A DNA stretch of 64,000 nt, from positions 124,001 to 188,000 of the forward strand of contig NZ_BCXI01000014.1 of NCBI RefSeq assembly GCF_001895025.1. Reading direction: 5' to 3'. This document shows positions 58,137 to 64,000 of the stretch, one piece after another; the first letter of the stretch is position 1, and every line of letters begins with the position of its first letter. The position numbers and the translations under genes are program-made. Under the pieces are notes generated by a model that was given only the letters and a program-made list of their open reading frames with translations, was not told the origin of the DNA and searched no databases. The stretch is from Rhodococcus zopfii NBRC 100606 = JCM 9919 (lineage in GTDB: Bacteria; Actinomycetota; Actinomycetes; Mycobacteriales; Mycobacteriaceae).

Positions 58137-58616
58137 TCACGAAGCGGATTCGATGTCCGATCCGCGTGCTTCTTCGAGGATCACCACCCTGCGGTAGAGC
58201 GCCTGGATGGCGGCCATACAAACGCCGTTGGCATCGACGACCGCGATCTTGCGGTCCGAGTAGCCCAGTCCGAACGCAGCTGCGAAATCCTGGGCCATCG
58301 GCCCGAGATGCCGAACACTGCGGTGGTCGAATCCGTAGGTCCACTCACTGACCGGGAGTTCACCCAGACGTGCGAGGACATCGTCGGCGCAGACCGGCGT
58401 CCGACCCACAACGCCGCGCCTTCGCGTGATCGCCGAGTGCATCCAGGCAACGGGATGTCGACTGCAGGCCGAAATCCGGGCCCGGAACCTCCCCCGGGCG
58501 GTGGAAACCCACCGCCCGGGGAGTTCCGGGAACCCTGTGACGACGTCCGTCCCGTTGTCCGAGGACGAGACGGTTTCGATCCGTGCACCGTTCGTGGCGG
58601 CGGTCGAGAGTGTCAC
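58137..58616 (-). CDS. Protein resembling the S74 tail-fibre chaperone domain
   Basis: A 159-residue protein. Its C-terminal half (about 79-150) matches the intramolecular chaperone of tailspike proteins (peptidase S74): DDVLARLGELPVSEW, RHLGPMAQDFAAAFGLG, VDANGVCMAAIQALYRR. The N-terminal half is short, basic and unlike a fibre, and the SDR-like self-cleavage site is not seen. GAGGAGG 5 nt before the GTG start and the overlapping position behind a 33-codon gene show it is translated as a unit. A 13-bp hairpin lies inside the coding region. It may be a remnant or a repurposed domain; the function is unknown. Confidence 0.68.
   Translation of the reverse strand: MTLSTAATNGARIETVSSSDNGTDVVTGFPELPGRWVSTARGRFRARISACSRHPVAWMHSAITRRRGVVGRTPVCADDVLARLGELPVSEWTYGFDHRSVRHLGPMAQDFAAAFGLGYSDRKIAVVDANGVCMAAIQALYRRVVILEEARGSDIESAS
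58492..58521. other. Strong hairpin within the S74-like coding region
   Basis: Perfect 13-bp arms (CCCCGGGCGGTGG and CCACCGCCCGGGG) with a four-base loop lie about 30 codons into the S74-like gene. It looks like a terminator or attenuator yet remains in an open frame. Confidence 0.75.
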
Positions 58617-58626
58617 AGCGGCCTCC

Positions 58627-58728
58627 TCACGGTTCGAGCACGCGGACGTCGTGCTTGATGGTTGCGTCGCTGAACAGCAACCAGAAGAGATTGGCCAGGA
58701 AGTTCCCGATGATCAGATCCAACGGCAT
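58627..58728 (-). CDS. 33-residue membrane peptide
   Basis: A 33-codon gene with a strong ribosome site (AAGGAG, 7 nt before the ATG). The peptide starts MPLDLIIGNFLANLFWLLF, one hydrophobic helix that can span the membrane, followed by a charged tail ending RVLEP. The stop is followed by GAGGAGG and the GTG of the S74-like gene, so the two form a coupled mini-operon. It is divergent from the sensor kinase gene. It could be a small regulator or toxin-like peptide; no homolog was recognised. Confidence 0.6.
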   Translation of the reverse strand: MPLDLIIGNFLANLFWLLFSDATIKHDVRVLEP

Positions 58729-58825
58729 TGTCTTACTCCTTCGTTCTGCGGCGCTTCCGCTACCGCGGTCGTTCCGGTGATTCCGGCTACGACGAGAACT
58801 CTCCGCCGATCCGGGCCTCGACGAA

Positions 58826-58880
58826 TCCGTGCTGACCCGGCATTTCCGCCCAGTGCCGGCACGGATTCCGGTTCCGTGCC
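58826..58880. promoter_or_regulatory. Inverted repeats in the divergent kinase/peptide region
   Basis: GGCACGGA (58858-58865) and TCCGTGCC (58873-58880) form a perfect inverted repeat with a 7-bp spacer. A further TCCGTGC half-site lies at 58826-58832. The element sits in the 213-bp region between the peptide gene (-) and the kinase gene (+) and is a candidate site for the LuxR domain of the fusion protein encoded downstream. Confidence 0.5.
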
Positions 58881-58941
58881 TCCACGGTGGTGCCCGCGAC
58901 CGGGCCGGGAGGACACTGAAACGGTTCGGTGAGGAGATCCG

Positions 58942-60774
58942 ATGGTGCGTCGTCGAGCAATCCCGATCCTGATCGCCCTGTCCCTCGTTCTCGCTGTGGC
59001 CGTCGTGGCGTCGGTGGACTGGTCCCCCACGGCCCGGCAGGATCCGGCGCGGGCGTTGCTGCTCGGGCCCCGCGAAGCGTTCGCCGCCGCGGAGGGTCCG
59101 TTCCTGCCGGTGTTCGGCACCACCGAGTTGGTGCTGTTCCTGGGTGCGGGCCTGGCGTTCGTGGTGTCCGGAGCCGTCGCGTGGCAGTTTCGCCCGCACG
59201 ACCTGACGGGTCCGCTGATTCTGGCGGCGGGCCTGTTGTGGCTGCTCGGCGGGCTGCGTCGCTCCAGCAATCCGGTTCTGTTCACGATCGGGGTCGTTGC
59301 GACGAACATGTATCTGCCGCTGCTGCTGCAGGCGGTGATCGGATTCCCCACCGGCCGGCTGGACCACCGCTGGGAGAAGTGGTTCATCGGCGCGACATGG
59401 TTCCTCGCGACCGTCGGTGTGATCACCGAGTGGATGTTCGTCGATCCGCGAGCGACCGTCACGTTGCTCCCCTCGACGTCTACGAACCTGCTGCTGATCC
59501 GGCACGATCCCCGGCTGGCGGACCCGCTCCAACTGGTGGTCGGCGCCGGCGCAGTTGTGCTGGTCGCCGCCGTCGTCGGGGTTGTGACGGTGCGCTGGCG
59601 GCGCGGAACTCCCGCCTACCGAGCGGGATTCGCGCCGCTCGCGGTCGCGTACGCGGTCGCGGGGCTCGTGACGGTGGCGATCCTGTCCACCGCGATCCGG
59701 GTGCCTGGGTCCCCGTACATCTGGATCCTGAATCTGCGCTATCCCGGTGCCGCGCTGTTCCCGCTGGCCGTTGCGATCGGGTTGGTGCGCTACCGGCTGG
59801 CACGTGCGGCGATCAGCGACGCGATGGTCGAGATCGGCGACGTTCCACTCGATGTCGGCTTCGTGGATGCGCTGCGGCGCGCGGTGCGCGATCCCAGCCT
59901 GGTGCTGTGGACGTATTCCCCCGAGGACGGGTGCTATCTGGACGCGGACGGAATCCCACGTGAGCTGCCTCGCCATTCCCGGTCGCGGGCAGCAACGATC
60001 GTCGAGCGCGAGGGCCGGCCCGTCGGTGCGATCGTCTACGACGCGACGTTGGAGGCTCAACCGGAACTGCTCGCGGCCGTGCGCAGCGCCACGATCGTCG
60101 CGCTGGATCACGAGCGACTCCGGGACTCGCTGCGCGAACAGCTCGAGGAGGTGCGGCGGTCGCGGGAGAGGATCGTGGCGGCAGGCGACATGCAACGGAG
60201 ACGTCTCGAACGCGACCTGCACGACGGCTCGCAGCAGCGCCTGGTTGCGGCGTCGTTGCTGTTGCGCCGCGCGCAGCGCGCCGACGACGAGATGGATCTG
60301 CGCAAGTTGCTCGGTGACGGGGTCGCCGAGCTCGACAATGCCCTGGTCGAGCTGCGGGAGCTGGCCCGCGGCGTGTATCCGCCGGTACTGACCGAGCGGG
60401 GGCTGGTGGTGGCGCTGAAATCGCTCGCCGAGCGGGCGCCGCTCCCCGTCCGCATCGAGGATCGGATAGGTACACGGCTGCCGGCCGCGATCGAGTTGGC
60501 CGTGTATCTGATCACCGCCGAGGCAGTCACGAATGCGGCGAAGCATTCGGGTGCGTCGGTGGTCGACATCGAACTGGAACGGGACGACGAGCAGATGACC
60601 CTGACGGTCCGTGACGACGGTTGCGGCGGAGCGAAACCGACCGCGGGCAGCGGACTCGACGGGTTGGCCGATCGTGCGGCCGCGCTCGGCGGATATCTGG
60701 TGCTGCACAGCCCAGCGGATCGGGGCACGACCATCGCGGTGACCCTGCCGCTCGGCACCGTCCCGACCACCTGA
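58942..60774 (+). CDS. DesK/NarX-type sensor histidine kinase with multi-TM sensor
   Basis: A 610-residue kinase. The N-terminal about 300 residues hold roughly eight membrane helices. A GAF-like linker region and a coiled coil follow (about 375-415). The HisKA_3 box RRRLERDLHDGSQQRLV carries His427, and the HATPase motifs TAEAVTNAAKHSG, DDGCGG and SGLDGLADR are intact. GAGGAG is 5 nt before the ATG. The next gene encodes a Ser/Thr kinase fused to a NarL-type regulator, the expected partner class for this kinase. The signal is unknown. Confidence 0.9.
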   Translation: MVRRRAIPILIALSLVLAVAVVASVDWSPTARQDPARALLLGPREAFAAAEGPFLPVFGTTELVLFLGAGLAFVVSGAVAWQFRPHDLTGPLILAAGLLWLLGGLRRSSNPVLFTIGVVATNMYLPLLLQAVIGFPTGRLDHRWEKWFIGATWFLATVGVITEWMFVDPRATVTLLPSTSTNLLLIRHDPRLADPLQLVVGAGAVVLVAAVVGVVTVRWRRGTPAYRAGFAPLAVAYAVAGLVTVAILSTAIRVPGSPYIWILNLRYPGAALFPLAVAIGLVRYRLARAAISDAMVEIGDVPLDVGFVDALRRAVRDPSLVLWTYSPEDGCYLDADGIPRELPRHSRSRAATIVEREGRPVGAIVYDATLEAQPELLAAVRSATIVALDHERLRDSLREQLEEVRRSRERIVAAGDMQRRRLERDLHDGSQQRLVAASLLLRRAQRADDEMDLRKLLGDGVAELDNALVELRELARGVYPPVLTERGLVVALKSLAERAPLPVRIEDRIGTRLPAAIELAVYLITAEAVTNAAKHSGASVVDIELERDDEQMTLTVRDDGCGGAKPTAGSGLDGLADRAAALGGYLVLHSPADRGTTIAVTLPLGTVPTT

Positions 60775-60850
60775 TCGGACGCATGCCGGTTCCGCTGCCG
60801 GACCGGATGGCGTTGAATGGATTCTGGGTCCTCGTCAGGGAGTACGGGCA

Positions 60851-62455
60851 GTGGACGAACACGACGAACTCGGTCCGAGCACGGTCTTCGCGGGATACAC
60901 GATCGAGCGCCTGCTCGGTATCGGCGGTATGGGCCGCGTATATCTCGCCGTGCATCCGCATCTGCCGCGCAAGGTCGCGTTGAAAGTGCTGCATCCGGGG
61001 CTGACCTCGGACGAGTACGTCGCGTCGCGGTTCGATCGGGAGGCAGCGCACGTCACGCGACTCGAGCACCACAACATCGTGCAGATCTACGATCGCGGTC
61101 GCGAGCACGGGCGCTTGTGGATCACGATGCAGTACGTCCCCGGTGTCACGGCCGCCGACCTGATCGCGGCCGGACCGGTCCCGGTGGAGCGGGCCGTGCA
61201 CATCGTCTCCGAAACGGCGAAGGCTCTCGATTTCGCGCATCGGGCAGGTGTGCTGCATCGCGATGTGAAGCCGGCGAACATCCTCATCGCCGACCCGATC
61301 GCCGAGGACGAGCCGGAGCGGGTGCTGCTCACCGATTTCGGTATCGCGAAGGCGCTCGACGAGACGGGACGGCTGACGCGCACGGGAATGTTTGCGGCGA
61401 GCCTGCAGAACGCCGCGCCGGAACAGTTCGACACCGCGGTCGTCCTCGACCACCGAGCGGACCAGTATTCGCTGGGGTGCACGTTCTACCACCTGCTCAC
61501 CGGCCGGCCCCCGTATCCCGGTGAGACGCTGCCGCAGCTGTGGCACGGACACGCCCGGAGCCCGATCCCGCACCCCAGCGAGGTTCGTCCCGACGTTCCG
61601 GTCGCACTCGACGCGGTCGTCGCGCGCGTACTCGCGAAGAATCGGGCCGATCGGTACCCGTCGTGCCGCGCCTTCGCCGACGCGGCGCGAGCGGCGACAC
61701 AGACCGACAGCAGCGAAAGCGCACGAACCCAGCTGTGGCGCGAACCCAACCGCGCGGAGCTGCGGCGTTCCGGGTCCCGCGGGCACCGGTCGTGTCCGCT
61801 GCGGGTGGTCCTCGCCGACGACTCGGTGCTCCTGAGGGAGGGCATCCGCAGCCTGCTCGGCGACGAGGGCCTCGAGGTGGTCGGTGAGGCCGGCGATGCG
61901 TCCGAGCTGCTCACGCTCGTCGCGCAGACCCGTCCCGACATCGCGGTTGTCGACATCCGGATGCCGCCGACGCACACGGTCGAGGGCATCGAGGCGGCGC
62001 GAACCATCCGCTCCGAGTTCCCCGAGACGTCGGTGCTGTTGTTGTCGCAGTACGTCGAATCCGAATACGTGATGGATCTGTTGACGAACGGGGCCGGTGG
62101 GCTGGGCTACCTGCTCAAGGACCGGGTCGCCGACATCGACGAGTTCATCGACACCCTGCACCGGGTTGCCGACGGCGGGTCGGCGATCGACCCGAGCGTG
62201 GTGAGCCGGATGGTGTCCCGCCCGCACCCCGGCAAGCGGCCGATCGACGACTTGTCGACTCGCGAACGTGAGGTGCTCGCGCTCATGGCCGAGGGTCGCT
62301 CCAACCGCGCGATCGGCGCCACGCTGTTCCTCGGGGAACGCACCGTGGAGGCGCACATCCGATCGATCTTCCTCAAGCTCGGTCTTCATCCGGAGCCGGA
62401 GGACCACCGTCGGGTCCTCGCAGTCCTCGAGCATCTCGAGGCGAACGCCACGTGA
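60851..62455 (+). CDS. Ser/Thr protein kinase fused to a NarL-type response regulator
   Basis: A 534-residue single polypeptide. The N-terminal kinase domain (about 14-282) has the Gly loop GIGGMG at 23-28, Lys45, Glu64, HRD at 136-138, DFG at 162-164 and APE at 189-191, all intact. A 35-residue linker leads to a receiver domain with Asp323/324, phospho-acceptor Asp368, Ser399 and Lys423, then a LuxR helix-turn-helix at about 466-525. No membrane or PASTA segment is present. AGGGAG lies 8 nt before the GTG. It follows the DesK-type kinase by 76 bp. The fusion joins Ser/Thr and His-Asp signalling in one protein. No stop or frameshift separates the parts. Confidence 0.92.
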   Translation: MDEHDELGPSTVFAGYTIERLLGIGGMGRVYLAVHPHLPRKVALKVLHPGLTSDEYVASRFDREAAHVTRLEHHNIVQIYDRGREHGRLWITMQYVPGVTAADLIAAGPVPVERAVHIVSETAKALDFAHRAGVLHRDVKPANILIADPIAEDEPERVLLTDFGIAKALDETGRLTRTGMFAASLQNAAPEQFDTAVVLDHRADQYSLGCTFYHLLTGRPPYPGETLPQLWHGHARSPIPHPSEVRPDVPVALDAVVARVLAKNRADRYPSCRAFADAARAATQTDSSESARTQLWREPNRAELRRSGSRGHRSCPLRVVLADDSVLLREGIRSLLGDEGLEVVGEAGDASELLTLVAQTRPDIAVVDIRMPPTHTVEGIEAARTIRSEFPETSVLLLSQYVESEYVMDLLTNGAGGLGYLLKDRVADIDEFIDTLHRVADGGSAIDPSVVSRMVSRPHPGKRPIDDLSTREREVLALMAEGRSNRAIGATLFLGERTVEAHIRSIFLKLGLHPEPEDHRRVLAVLEHLEANAT

Positions 62456-62470
62456 CGGGCGATGCCGTGT

Positions 62471-63805
<1,335 letters not shown>

Positions 63806-63811
63806 GCCCAG

Positions 63812-63817
63812 AGGCTA
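63812..63817 (-). promoter_or_regulatory. -10 element of lat (leaderless)
   Basis: TAGCCT on the minus strand lies exactly 6 nt before the ATG at 63805. Confidence 0.55.
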
Positions 63818-63874
63818 CGCCAGAATCTTTACTCCGTCAGCACCTTACAACCGGAGAATATCTTCGAGAAGAGC

Positions 63875-64000
63875 CTACCGATCGTAAAATGTTTGGAGAA
63901 TGACGGTACTGCGGGTTGCGACGTTCGCGGTCGCGCGGATCTGCTGCAGCAGATGTTCGAGTTCCCGCGGCGAACCGACACGCACGAGCAGGATGTAGCT
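63875..64000 (-). CDS. lrpA: Lrp/AsnC-family regulator, C-terminal fragment
   Basis: The right edge cuts this minus-strand gene; its last 41 codons end at TAG 63875-63877. The fragment reads SYILLVRVGSPRELEHLLQ and ends RSTVILQTFYDR, the typical RAM-domain end of an Lrp/AsnC regulator. In mycobacteria LrpA (Rv3291c) lies directly upstream of lat and activates it in starvation. The DNA-binding domain is outside the window. Confidence 0.85.
   Translation of the reverse strand, partial: SYILLVRVGSPRELEHLLQQIRATANVATRSTVILQTFYDR

Noticed and set aside
58627-60708. 693-codon minus-strand open frame antisense to the sensor kinase
   Set aside because: Most of it is a shadow of the kinase gene. Only its last 33 codons, which have their own ribosome site, are kept as a peptide gene.
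61797-62455. A separate response regulator gene starting inside the fusion
   Set aside because: An in-frame GTG exists near the receiver start, but it has no ribosome site and the frame is continuous with the kinase domain.

Overview
The window is GC-rich, gene-dense DNA from a mycolic-acid actinobacterium (order Mycobacteriales), most likely Rhodococcus or a close relative. The gene order closely follows the M. tuberculosis Rv3228-Rv3291c backbone as I remember it: rsgA, desA3 with its reductase, secA1-hpf-comF-lpqB-mtrB-mtrA-tmk-ahcY, manA-manB, whiB2, fbiAB, manC-wbbL-rmlD, an LCP ligase, purEK, gtrA, birA-accD5-accE-maf, sseA-sufE-accA3, and lat-lrpA at the right edge. The genus is an inference; no rRNA or other decisive marker is present.

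Layout. 1-4 kb: the tail of rsgA (+), a perfect palindromic terminator, then an electron-transfer/desaturase operon (-) with two paralogous acyl desaturases and their flavin/2Fe-2S reductase. Both of its promoters carry the same palindrome, CTACGGNNCCGTAG. 4-7 kb: a small conserved protein, a WS/DGAT-family protein with an altered catalytic motif, a HAD protein and an Rv3235-like protein. 7-18 kb: a long minus-strand run from ahcY to secA with the MtrAB-LpqB envelope-stress system. 18-23 kb: a TetR regulator of the alkane-hydroxylase type without the alkB/rubredoxin genes usually beside it, then the GDP-mannose genes. 23-34 kb: whiB2, F420 synthesis (fbiAB), a NUDIX protein, a crotonase, an SGNH hydrolase, the mannose/rhamnose linker genes and an LCP ligase. 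34-43 kb: a small HEXXH protein, a MerR-HEAT regulator paired with a second HEAT protein, purEK, gtrA, an orphan two-component system, a PH-domain protein and birA. 43-49.5 kb: acyl-CoA carboxylase subunits (AccD5, AccE, AccA3), maf, a truncated haemoglobin, and sulfur-transfer genes.

From about 49.5 to 62.5 kb the backbone is interrupted by accessory genes. These are two DUF1707 proteins, a VanZ-like protein, a PucR regulator divergent from a Baeyer-Villiger monooxygenase/hydrolase/WS-DGAT operon, a PtpB-like phosphatase and a PPOX protein. The last block is the most unusual part of the window. A multi-TM DesK-type sensor kinase is followed by one polypeptide that joins a Ser/Thr protein kinase to a REC-LuxR response regulator. 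Divergent from them is a mini-operon encoding a 33-residue membrane peptide and a protein resembling the S74 tail-fibre chaperone domain. The backbone resumes with lat and the end of lrpA.

Signals. Many genes show TANNNT exactly 6-7 nt before their start codon, which suggests leaderless transcription; this decided several starts. Operons are tightly packed with ATGA/GTGA overlaps, and most convergent gene pairs have strong hairpins between them.
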